From positions 186,001 through 250,000 of the forward strand of contig NZ_BCST01000006.1 of NCBI RefSeq assembly GCF_001571005.1: a stretch of DNA of 64,000 bases. Direction: 5' to 3'. The notes under the pieces were generated by a model that was not told where the DNA came from, made no database searches, and worked only from the letters and a program-made list of their open reading frames with translations. The first letter of the stretch is position 1, and each line of letters begins with the position of its first letter. The stretch is from Herbiconiux solani NBRC 106740 (GTDB taxonomy: Bacteria > Actinomycetota > Actinomycetes > Actinomycetales > Microbacteriaceae). The position numbers and the translations under genes are program-made. Positions 19,122 to 26,617 of the stretch are shown here, piece by piece.

Positions 19122-21265
19122 TCCAGTCCCTCGTTCCAATCGGCGACCGCGTAGGCGATCTCCTTCTTGTCGATCTGCACGCTGATACGCATCGGGCGCG
19201 CGGTGCTCTCGCTGCCCGCCCCGCTGATGTCCGGGTCGACGACCGCACCGGCCGGGAGTCGCAGCATCTCCGGGCCGTTCTCGCCAACGATGACGCTGCC
19301 GGACCGGAGGATCGTGCCGCCCGTGGCAAGCATCGGCAGGTGCGGGATCGAGATGTTCAGCCCGATCGCGCCACCCACCGCGCCGGCGACAGAGTTGATG
19401 CCGTCGATGACCCCGTTCACCGCAGACGAGATCCCGTTGATCACGCCGCGCACGGTGCTGACGACCCCGTCGAACGCGCCGCGCACGATGTCGCCGATTG
19501 CGTTGAAGACGTTCGAGAACGTCGTCTGCACGTTGCTGATGACGGACAGGATGCCGTCCCAGATGCCGCCGAAGAACGACGAGATCCCGGACCAGATGCC
19601 GTTCCAGATCGAGGCGATCGCCTGCCCGACCGCGGAGATGATCGACCACACCGTGTTGATGTAGTTCGCGACCGCGCCGACGATCCAGTTCCAGATCGAT
19701 CCGATGAAGTCGCCGATGCCCTGCCAGAGCCCGTTCCACCAGGTCGCGATTGCGGCGCCGATGATCTGCAGGCCGAGGAGGAACAGGTTGAAGGTGTCGG
19801 TGACCCACCCGATGAACCCGTTCCACACGTCGGTGACGAAGCCAATGAAGCCCGCCCACACGCCGTTCCACCAGCCGGCGAAGCCGTTCATGACTCCGGT
19901 GATCCAGCCGATGAAACCGTTCCAGGTGTCCGTGAGGAACGTGACGACGGTGTCCCAGTTCATGACCAGGAGCACGATCGCGGCGATGAGCGCGATGATC
20001 GCGAGCACGATCCATGTGACCGGGTTCGCGAGCAGCGCGACGGTCGAAGCCCAGATCGACACCGACCATGCGATGAACGCAGCGACCAGGGTCACGCCGA
20101 TGATGATGGCGAGGGCGATGAGAACCTGTTGGTTCTGCGACAGCCACGTGATGGCCGGTGCGAGGGCGCCGCCGAGAGTCTCGGTCACGGAGCGCTGCAG
20201 GGCGACGAAGGACTGCTCGAGGTTCGCGGAGTTCGAGACCGCATCCTCTGCCTTGGTGGAGATGTCCCCGATTCCTGCGGCGGCCTTGCTCGGGTCGAGG
20301 GCGAAGAGCGCGGACCCGAGGTCTTCTGCCTGGGTGCCGAACAGGGCGACCGCGGCGGCATCGCGCGCCACCGGGTCCTCGATCGCCTTCAGGGAGTCGA
20401 GCGTGGTCTGCAGGGCCGCGGATGCGGTAGGCCCGCCGGCGGCGATCTGAGCAGCCATGGACGCCGCATCCAGGCCGATCGCCTGGAACCCTGCCGCCGT
20501 GCTCTCGGAGCCATCGATCGCGCGGATCGAGAACTCCTTGATGGCGTCCGCGACGAGGTCGCTGTTCCGGGCGCCGGCCTGAAGACCCTGGTTCAGGAGA
20601 CCGAGCGCTGCGGGTCCCTCGAGGCCGAGCTTCTCGAACTGGACGCCGTACTCGTTGAAGGTGTCGAGGAGGTCGCCGCCGGAATTCGCGCCGGACTGGA
20701 ACCCCACGGTGATCAAGTCGATGGCCGACTCGATGTCCGGGGAGAGCCCTGTGCGGACCAGCTGCGACGCGGCAGTAATGGTGCCGTTGACGTCTTCGCC
20801 GAACGTGTCGGAGAGGACCATCGCCTGCTTCGTGACCTCGGAAAGGTCCGCGTCGGAGCCGAGCGACTCGAGCGCGCGCGACACGGTAGCCACGTCGGTG
20901 CCGACCGACTGGAGCGATTCGCCCCATCCGTCGCGGTAGATGGCGGACGCAGCGGAGGCGGCACCGGCGACGAGCTCGGTGTCACCCAGCTGGGCGGCGA
21001 GCGAACCCGAAAGATTGATCTGGCTGAACGCCGACTCGACCACCGACTTCACGCCGGCAGCTGCGATGGCCGCGACGACTACGGTGCCGAGAGCCTTGAG
21101 GGCGCCTCCGAACCCGTCCGAGAAGCGCTCGCCAGCCTTGCCGCCGGACTGCTCGGCATCCCCGGCCGCCTTCGCGGTCTCCTTCGCGACCGAATCCTGC
21201 ACGCCCTCAGCGGAGAACGTAAGGCGCACCCATGCGGTTGCGAGCTCGACACCGGATGCAGCCAT
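19118..21265 (-). CDS. Tail tape measure protein
   Basis: 715 residues. The N-terminal part (about 60-330) matches phage tail tape measure minor proteins (SGSLAAQLGDTELVAGAASA, VARDAAAVALFGTQAEDL). A hydrophobic middle (about 380-430) is followed by tryptophan-rich repeats of the WNGFIGWITG / WNGIWSGISSF kind (about 435-600). Length sets tail length; at about 0.15 nm per residue this predicts a tail near 105-110 nm. The C-terminus (GGTILRSGSVIVGENGPEML) is the usual conserved end. Confidence 0.92.
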   Translation of the reverse strand: MAASGVELATAWVRLTFSAEGVQDSVAKETAKAAGDAEQSGGKAGERFSDGFGGALKALGTVVVAAIAAAGVKSVVESAFSQINLSGSLAAQLGDTELVAGAASAASAIYRDGWGESLQSVGTDVATVSRALESLGSDADLSEVTKQAMVLSDTFGEDVNGTITAASQLVRTGLSPDIESAIDLITVGFQSGANSGGDLLDTFNEYGVQFEKLGLEGPAALGLLNQGLQAGARNSDLVADAIKEFSIRAIDGSESTAAGFQAIGLDAASMAAQIAAGGPTASAALQTTLDSLKAIEDPVARDAAAVALFGTQAEDLGSALFALDPSKAAAGIGDISTKAEDAVSNSANLEQSFVALQRSVTETLGGALAPAITWLSQNQQVLIALAIIIGVTLVAAFIAWSVSIWASTVALLANPVTWIVLAIIALIAAIVLLVMNWDTVVTFLTDTWNGFIGWITGVMNGFAGWWNGVWAGFIGFVTDVWNGFIGWVTDTFNLFLLGLQIIGAAIATWWNGLWQGIGDFIGSIWNWIVGAVANYINTVWSIISAVGQAIASIWNGIWSGISSFFGGIWDGILSVISNVQTTFSNVFNAIGDIVRGAFDGVVSTVRGVINGISSAVNGVIDGINSVAGAVGGAIGLNISIPHLPMLATGGTILRSGSVIVGENGPEMLRLPAGAVVDPDISGAGSESTARPMRISVQIDKKEIAYAVADWNEGLE

Positions 21266-21289
21266 GCGGACACCTCCCGGGTCGTCAGA

Positions 21290-22020
21290 TCAAGCCGCGT
21301 CCTGCGACTCCCACCACTCGTCGAACTCCGACACCGGGATCGGCTCGGAGCCGATCGTCTGTTGGCGGGACTTCAACTCCCACGGCCGCGGCGTGCGCTT
21401 CGGCTTCGGGGTGTTCTTCTTGCCTGCGCGCTGCCAGTTCGCGAGCCGCAGGGTGTCGAGCATCTCGGCGAGCAACTGCGCCTCGATCGACCAGATGATG
21501 CCGTGCACGGACTCCTGCGTGGCGGTGCCGGGCATCTTCTGCCACCGGCGCACCATCAGCAGCAGGTCCGGCCACGACAGCGCCTGAGTGCCGAGGTCGT
21601 CGAGGTTCTTCCCTCGTTCGAGCAGGTCGTATGCGACGGCCTCTCCGTGCTCCATCAGGAACAGGTAGAGGCCTAGGATTCCCCCAGCTGCACGCCCTGC
21701 TGCCCCTGGGCGGAGGCTTCCTGCCAGGCCCGGAACAGCTGCGCGAGCTGCTCACTGTCCACCAGAGCGCGGACGCCCGGGCAGTAGTGATCGAAGATCT
21801 CCTGCTGGATCGTCATCAGCGCGATCGCCTGCTCAGGCGTGGGCTTGCCGCCGGCCTCGACGATGGGCTTCAGGACGATCGCTTCGGCCTGGAACCGTCC
21901 GAGAAGCTCGGAGTTGATGTAGGCCTGCTTCGGGATCGACCAGGTCTTCTTCGTGCCGGGCACTTTGAACTCGAAGACGTTCTGCTTGATCGACGCTTTC
22001 GATGCGGGAACCTCGTACAT
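21290..22020 (-). CDS. Tail assembly chaperone, frameshifted G-T fusion
   Basis: Predicted -1 frameshift product of about 243 residues. After the shift at 21679-21685 translation continues ILGLYLFLMEHGEAVAYDLL, which joins smoothly onto a DUF5361-like T domain ending WWESQDAA. The T frame has no start with a ribosome site and is open from before the G stop, as required. An ATG at 21655 exists but lies inside the conserved domain. Order G-T-tape measure is universal in such phages. Confidence 0.8.
21673..22020 (-). CDS. Tail assembly chaperone, short (G) product
   Basis: 115-residue chaperone that coats the tape measure protein during tail assembly; lies between major tail and tape measure genes. 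Begins MYEVPASKASIKQNVFEF and ends QGVQLGES. A GGGGGAA sequence (21679-21685) sits in its last codons so that a share of ribosomes shift into the next frame. Confidence 0.82.
   Translation of the reverse strand: MYEVPASKASIKQNVFEFKVPGTKKTWSIPKQAYINSELLGRFQAEAIVLKPIVEAGGKPTPEQAIALMTIQQEIFDHYCPGVRALVDSEQLAQLFRAWQEASAQGQQGVQLGES
21679..21685 (-). promoter_or_regulatory. -1 slippery heptamer GGGGGAA
   Basis: Zero-frame codons are CTG GGG GAA TCC TAG; slipping back one base over G GGG GAA enters the open T frame and avoids the TAG at 21673-21675. Confidence 0.7.
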
Positions 22021-22061
22021 GGTGGGAACCTTTCAACTGGGTGGGAACCGGTATGGAGTGA

Positions 22062-22098
22062 GACCGGGCGGCGCGGGTTCCCGTCGCGCCGCCCGGTC
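22062..22098 (-). terminator. Hairpin after the major tail protein gene
   Basis: 14-bp perfect stem, GACCGGGCGGCGCG (22062-22075) with CGCGCCGCCCGGTC (22085-22098), 9-base loop, no T-run. Probably a partial terminator or 3' mRNA stabiliser rather than a full stop, since the operon must continue. Confidence 0.65.
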
Positions 22099-22107
22099 GT
22101 TCGTGGG

Positions 22108-22692
22108 TCAGGCGGAGAACACGCCGTCGTCGGTGTAGATGTAGATGTGCTTGCCCGCGGCGTCCGCGAGAGCGGCGAGGGTGACCGGGAGCATCACGGC
22201 GGCAGAGTTCACGAGCGAGATCTCGCCGCGCTCGGTGATGACACCGTGGGGCACGAAGACGACGACTCGGCGGGCACCGTCCTTCATCTTGAAGTAGTAG
22301 GCCTTCGCGCTGCCGTCGGCCTTCCCGAGGGCCATCCGGATCTGCTTGCCCTTCGTCGAGGACGCGGCCGACACGGCGACGTTGGCGTCCCCGAAGTAGG
22401 TTCCGCCGGACTCCGCGTTGAGCTCGAGGTGAGTCCACGACAGCTCGCCGGAGAACTCGGTGAGGATGCGGCGGATCTCCGCCCCCGACCAGTCCTTGAT
22501 CGACTCGTTCGAGTCGGACGGGGTGATCGTGACGCCGTCCTCGGACACGTACCCGGAGGAGAGCAGCGACGTGTAGACGAAGTCGCTGATCTGCGCGGGG
22601 ATGGTGTCGGTCTCGGGGCCGGTGAGGATCGCGCCGGTCGTCGCCTGATCGGGCGCTCCGACGAAGACGTTCTTGCTGGTGGGTGCACCCAT
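22108..22692 (-). CDS. Major tail protein
   Basis: 194-residue tube subunit that polymerises around the tape measure protein. N-terminus MGAPTSKNVFVGAPDQATTG and the following beta-rich body are typical of actinophage tube proteins; position between tail terminator and chaperone genes agrees. AAAGGGG precedes ATG. Followed by a strong hairpin, consistent with its high expression. Confidence 0.85.
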   Translation of the reverse strand: MGAPTSKNVFVGAPDQATTGAILTGPETDTIPAQISDFVYTSLLSSGYVSEDGVTITPSDSNESIKDWSGAEIRRILTEFSGELSWTHLELNAESGGTYFGDANVAVSAASSTKGKQIRMALGKADGSAKAYYFKMKDGARRVVVFVPHGVITERGEISLVNSAAVMLPVTLAALADAAGKHIYIYTDDGVFSA

Positions 22693-22763
22693 GTGCGTTG
22701 CCCCTTTCAGAAGGCATGACGAAGCGCCGGCCCGGTCGGGTCGGTGCGAGGGAAGGCGGGAAC

Positions 22764-23177
22764 CTAGACCGCTGCCATTCGCAGGTCAGCGGAAATCGTG
22801 AAGGTGTAGCGGCGCCGGTCTGGCACGAGGGGATTCGGGAGGTTCCCGGGGCGAGCGAACGACTGCGCCTGGTAGCAGGGCACGCCGCCCATCGAGCCGG
22901 CGCGGGCTGCAGCGAGGAGGACGGCGTGCGCTCGGGCGGCCATGCGCTCAGCGCGGGCCTCGCGGAGCGCGTACGCCTCGACGGTGATCGACGGGTTGTC
23001 GGTGACCAGGTCGCGGTCGGTGCCGCCTGTGACGATGACGCGGAAGAACTCAGGCGGCTGTGTGGCGGGGATGCTCGTCGCCACGATCGGGTTGACCTCG
23101 CCCGTGTCGGGAAGGCGCTGCTTCAACTCGGTGACCGCTGCGAGCTCCGCGTCCTCGGCGACGATGATCTCTGTCAT
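22764..23177 (-). CDS. Tail terminator protein
   Basis: 137 residues, assigned as the ring that caps the tail tube and joins it to the head. The alpha/beta pattern (MTEIIVAEDAELAAVTELKQ, then SITVEAYALREARAERMAAR with YTFTISADL near the end) matches the small tail-terminator/completion fold. ATG overlaps the upstream stop (ATGA). Assignment by order and fold-like pattern. Confidence 0.7.
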   Translation of the reverse strand: MTEIIVAEDAELAAVTELKQRLPDTGEVNPIVATSIPATQPPEFFRVIVTGGTDRDLVTDNPSITVEAYALREARAERMAARAHAVLLAAARAGSMGGVPCYQAQSFARPGNLPNPLVPDRRRYTFTISADLRMAAV

Positions 23178-23443
23178 CGGCCGGCTCCGATCGCGCGGGT
23201 GAGCTTCCGATCCTCGGCTTCGGCCTTGCGACCCTTCCGGGTGGCGGTAGTCACGAAGCCCATCGCGCGGCCGAGCTTGCTCGAACCTTGACGCACCTCG
23301 ACGCGGGCCTTGAAGTCCGGTTCCCCGCCAGCCGCGTTCGCGATGGCGCGAGTGCGCTTCTGAAGGTCAGCCTGCACTTCGTCGGACTGGAGAATCTGTC
23401 GCACGGCGCTCGAGGAGACCTTGATTTTGGTGACCTTGGCCAT
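23174..23443 (-). CDS. Head-tail connector protein, HK97 gp10-like
   Basis: 89-residue basic protein (MAKVTKIKVSSSAVRQILQS, GRAMGFVTTATRKGRKAEAE). Position between stopper and tail terminator genes matches the gp10-like neck or minor tail component. Start shares one base with the previous stop; end overlaps the next ATG. Confidence 0.65.
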   Translation of the reverse strand: MAKVTKIKVSSSAVRQILQSDEVQADLQKRTRAIANAAGGEPDFKARVEVRQGSSKLGRAMGFVTTATRKGRKAEAEDRKLTRAIGAGR

Positions 23444-23772
23444 CAGCCCTCCCAAGTCTTCAGCAGGATCACGGTGTGCTTCACAGCGGGGCTGCCTGGC
23501 CATCGCGCCGGCTTCCCGTCGACGGCGTACGTCTCGCCCTGGTACTCGATGTCGTCGGTTGCGGTCACGTCGGGGTGGCCGGGTGCGAATACTGTCCACT
23601 GCACGAGTGCGCCATCGCGGTTCTGCAGGTCCTCCTGAGTCGCGCCGGGCTGCACGTCGCACCCGGGGATCGGGAGGATGTCTGGGTTGGCGCCGCGATC
23701 GCGTTCTTGGCCGCCGTGGCCGTCGTCGATGAGCGGGTACCGCTTCCGGATGATGGTCTCGCGGTCGATCAC
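23443..23772 (-). CDS. Head-to-tail stopper protein
   Basis: 109-residue beta-barrel-type protein: opens MIDRETIIRKRYPLIDDGHG and carries DIEYQGETYAVDGKPARWPG, characteristic of small gp16/gp9-type stopper proteins that plug the portal after packaging. Overlaps both neighbours by 1-4 bases in the connector block. Confidence 0.72.
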   Translation of the reverse strand: MIDRETIIRKRYPLIDDGHGGQERDRGANPDILPIPGCDVQPGATQEDLQNRDGALVQWTVFAPGHPDVTATDDIEYQGETYAVDGKPARWPGSPAVKHTVILLKTWEG

Positions 23773-24347
23773 GGCAGCCTCGCGATTCGGTACTCAGCGA
23801 GTGCGTCCTTCTCGTGTGCGAGGAGCACGGTCCCGCCGGCGACGCCCTGAGCGGTCAGGGAATGCGAGACGGACCGTTGCCCGGACTGCTCACGCGTGTA
23901 CCCGAGCGGGGCACCGAGCGCGCGCGAGGCGATCATGAGGGTGAGATCGACGATGTCCTCAGGGATCTCGTCCAGGTCGTCTTCATCGCTGTTCGTGTCC
24001 GGGATGGAATACCCGTGGGTGAATGTGATGGCGACGTCGCAGCCGGCCGTGTTGGACCACCCGGTGTCGGGGTCGAAGGTGACGGGGTTCTCGTCGAGGT
24101 CGACGGGGGTCCCGCGCGAGGTCAGCGAGTCGATGCTTGCGATGTGCAGGGACGGGAGAAGCAGCTGGCCGCCGGTATCTTCGCGGTAGCGGAACACGGT
24201 CTGTATCACGGGGGCGATGTGCCAACCGCAGCTATTCCTGATCAGGCGTGATGCCGCCCGGAGCGAGAGCTCGAGGAACGGAGTGTCGGCGGGGATGGCG
24301 CCGCGCGAACGGTCGGCCATCTGCTCTTTGCTTGCGAACGACTTCAT
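23769..24347 (-). CDS. Head-to-tail adaptor protein
   Basis: 192 residues. A conserved C-terminal helical part (DEIPEDIVDLTLMIASRALG, PLGYTREQSGQRSVSHSL) is typical of the adaptor (HK97 gp6-like) that docks on the portal. First gene of the overlapping connector block. Contains an unusually long middle insertion compared with the roughly 110-residue family. Confidence 0.7.
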   Translation of the reverse strand: MKSFASKEQMADRSRGAIPADTPFLELSLRAASRLIRNSCGWHIAPVIQTVFRYREDTGGQLLLPSLHIASIDSLTSRGTPVDLDENPVTFDPDTGWSNTAGCDVAITFTHGYSIPDTNSDEDDLDEIPEDIVDLTLMIASRALGAPLGYTREQSGQRSVSHSLTAQGVAGGTVLLAHEKDALAEYRIARLP

Positions 24348-24360
24348 CCCCGCCTCCCCT

Positions 24361-24519
24361 CTAGTTCGTTGCGGGCGCGGGCGCCTGCTTGTTCTGGGGG
24401 GCCGGGGCCTGCTTGGCCTTGACCTCCTTGGCGTTCTTGTACTGCTTCACGTCCTCGTCGGACAGCTGCAGCGTGTGGTTGATGCCGTTGATCTCGACGT
24501 CGTACTGCTTGAGAGCCAT
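24361..24519 (-). CDS. Small phage structural-region protein
   Basis: 52 residues: a beta-type start (MALKQYDVEINGINHTLQLS), a helix, and an Ala/Pro/Gln-rich tail with three KQAPAP-like repeats. AAAGGAG seven bases before ATG makes expression likely. The position just after the capsid gene suggests a head accessory protein; in many actinophages a small protein of this kind precedes the adaptor gene. Function unknown. Confidence 0.7.
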   Translation of the reverse strand: MALKQYDVEINGINHTLQLSDEDVKQYKNAKEVKAKQAPAPQNKQAPAPATN

Positions 24520-24545
24520 TTGTGCTCTCCTTTCGGGGTGAGGGT

Positions 24546-24573
24546 GGGCGGGGCCGCTTGAGCAACCCCGCCC
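24546..24573 (-). terminator. Hairpin after the major capsid gene
   Basis: GGGCGGGG (24546-24553) pairs with CCCCGCCC (24566-24573) in the gap between capsid and the next gene. No T-run; likely a partial terminator or mRNA 3' protector. Confidence 0.55.
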
Positions 24574-24583
24574 GTGGGAACTG

Positions 24584-25807
24584 CTAGGAGAGGACGACCT
24601 TCACGACCGCCGAGGGGATGCGCGCGGCGAGTGCCAGGCGCTCCTCGATGCGGGTCGTCACGATGTTCTTCGTGAACTTCCCGAGGTCGCTGTTGGTCGA
24701 CTCGACGCGCACGCCGCCCTTGCGGTAGACGGTCGCGGCCGCCTTGAACGCGCCGACGACGACGGTCTTGGCGGGCACCGCGGCGGAAACCACGGTGGGG
24801 ACGCCCCAGAGCGGCGGCTGGAACGAGAGGCCGCCGTTGCCGTACTCGCCGGAGAAGAAGCCTCCGCCGAAGTACTGCCCGTTGGCGTCCTTCGACAGGC
24901 GCAGCGCCTGGTAGTCGGCCGGGTTGATGATGATGCCGTCGGCGGTGAGGCCGGTAGCGGTCTGCACCGCGGTCAGAGCGCGGAAGACCGCGTCCTGTGC
25001 GCTCTCACCGGTGAACCCGGTGGAGGCCTGCGTGACGACCTGCACGCCCGATCGGTTGAGGAGACCGGTCAGGTTGCTACCGGTGCCGTCGCCGGAGAGC
25101 AGCTGGGCTTCCTCGGCGAGGGACAGCAGGTAGGTGCCTCGGTTGTTGATCTCCGACACCATGAAGGGGACGTCCTCAATCATCTCGTCCGAGGTGTCGA
25201 ACCACGCGGCGATCTTCTTGAGAGCGTCGGTGACGGCGGTCGGGTTGATGACGTGGATCTGCGGCTTCTGCCCGCCTTCAGCCACGGTCGCGAACGCGCC
25301 TTCGACAGCGCCCTCGACGTAGTAGGTGATGGAGGAGCCGTTGATGGTCCCGACGCCAAGCAGGTCGGACACGACCGGGCGACGATACGCCTGGACGATG
25401 GTCCGGTCCACGTCGGTGACGACCGCGCCGAAGGCGGAACCGACCGTGTTGGGATCGGTGTTCGCCTTGAACTCAGGCGCCTCGACGGTGCGTCCGCGGC
25501 TCTTGAGCGACGCGAAGCCGTCCTGACCGATGGCCTTCGCGAAGTGCTCACCGAGCGACTTCGCCTGACCCGCGGTCGGTTCGGTCGAGCTGGGCTCGCT
25601 GTCCGACTTCATGCCGCCGATGGACTCCATCAGCGCGGCGGACTTCTCCGAGCGCTCGATCTTGCCCTTGAGCTCGAGCGCCTCGCTCGACTTGGTCTCG
25701 AGGAGAGTGACTTCCTCATCGGTCAGCTCGCGCTCGGCCGCCTTGGCGCCGTTCACGATGTCCTGGCACGCCTTCTGCAGGGCTGCCAGCTTTTCCTTCG
25801 GGTTCAC
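24584..25807 (-). CDS. Major capsid protein, HK97 fold
   Basis: 407 residues. An N-terminal helical delta/scaffold region (about 1-100, EKLAALQKACQDIVNGAKAA) is followed by the HK97-fold shell domain (VDRTIVQAYRRPVVSDLLG, AAWFDTSDEMIEDVPFM, WGVPTVVSAAVPAKTVVVG). The delta domain is expected to be removed by the protease encoded next to it. GTG 25807 is chosen because AGGAAGGGG lies just before it and the family begins NPKEKL; an upstream extension would overlap the protease gene. Confidence 0.93.
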   Translation of the reverse strand: MNPKEKLAALQKACQDIVNGAKAAERELTDEEVTLLETKSSEALELKGKIERSEKSAALMESIGGMKSDSEPSSTEPTAGQAKSLGEHFAKAIGQDGFASLKSRGRTVEAPEFKANTDPNTVGSAFGAVVTDVDRTIVQAYRRPVVSDLLGVGTINGSSITYYVEGAVEGAFATVAEGGQKPQIHVINPTAVTDALKKIAAWFDTSDEMIEDVPFMVSEINNRGTYLLSLAEEAQLLSGDGTGSNLTGLLNRSGVQVVTQASTGFTGESAQDAVFRALTAVQTATGLTADGIIINPADYQALRLSKDANGQYFGGGFFSGEYGNGGLSFQPPLWGVPTVVSAAVPAKTVVVGAFKAAATVYRKGGVRVESTNSDLGKFTKNIVTTRIEERLALAARIPSAVVKVVLS

Positions 25808-25829
25808 GGTGTGACCCCTTCCTCGCTCC

Positions 25830-26603
25830 TCAGAGCGTCTGGATGTACTGGTTGACTGCCAGTGCTCGGGCGGACGGGCTGACACCGGACTCCTCCGACT
25901 TGGCCCGCTGGGGCTCCTCGTCGTTGGTCACGGCTTGACCGCTGGCCTTCTCCTGGTCATCGCCTGCCTCGATCTGAGACAGGACGTTCTTGAGTGCGGA
26001 GCGGGTCGAGTCGAGCGACTCGATCGCACCCCGCAGGGTCTCCTCGTTCTTCGCCGACAGCACCCGGCCCGCCTTCGCCGCGGAGGCGAAGTCCTCTGCC
26101 ATCGCCTTGATCGCGACGATCGAGGTGTCCTGGTTGGCGCCGATGGGCACGAACGAGAACTCGTAGACCTTCAGCTTTCGGAGCTCGTTGACCTTGCGGC
26201 CGTCGTCGAGCTGCACGGCGCCTTCTTCGAGCACGTCGTACGCGAACGACAGCTGCGCGAGCCGCCCCGACTTCGCGAGCCGGTACGTCTGCGGGCCCTT
26301 CGGCGACTCGAGGTCGAAGGCGCCCTTGACGCGCCACCCGATCTCGTCTTCCGCCATGTCCGCGCCGACGGCACCGCCGACGAAGAAGTCGGGGTCGTCC
26401 ATGCGGTGCCCGTACAGGGCGGGCATCGTCAGCCCTGAGGCGGTCCACTCGGCGATGGTGTCGGCGAACGCCCCCGGGGCGACGATGTCACCGTAGGAGT
26501 CGGGCTCCTTGATGAACGTCGAGGGGTAGACGATGAACTCGCCTTCGAGCAGCCCGTCATCAGGGCCGGCCTTGATGCGCACCGGCATCTGCTTGGTCTT
26601 CAT
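25830..26603 (-). CDS. Prohead (HK97-type) maturation protease
   Basis: 257-residue serine protease of family S78/U35 that matures the capsid. The conserved strand EGEFIVYPSTFIKEPDSYGD, catalytic His in ALYGHRMDDP and the Ser-containing segment RLAQLSFAYDVLE are visible. ATG 26603 begins MKTKQMPVRIKAG. The acidic C-terminal third (AGDDQEKASGQAVTNDEEPQ) may act as scaffold. Gene order portal-protease-capsid is canonical. Confidence 0.88.
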   Translation of the reverse strand: MKTKQMPVRIKAGPDDGLLEGEFIVYPSTFIKEPDSYGDIVAPGAFADTIAEWTASGLTMPALYGHRMDDPDFFVGGAVGADMAEDEIGWRVKGAFDLESPKGPQTYRLAKSGRLAQLSFAYDVLEEGAVQLDDGRKVNELRKLKVYEFSFVPIGANQDTSIVAIKAMAEDFASAAKAGRVLSAKNEETLRGAIESLDSTRSALKNVLSQIEAGDDQEKASGQAVTNDEEPQRAKSEESGVSPSARALAVNQYIQTL

Positions 26604-26617
26604 TCCGATCCCTTCGG

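Noticed and set aside
19122-20927. Extending the distal tail gene upstream to a longer open frame
   Set aside because: The extension overlaps the tape measure gene in another frame and reads as low-complexity Arg/His sequence.
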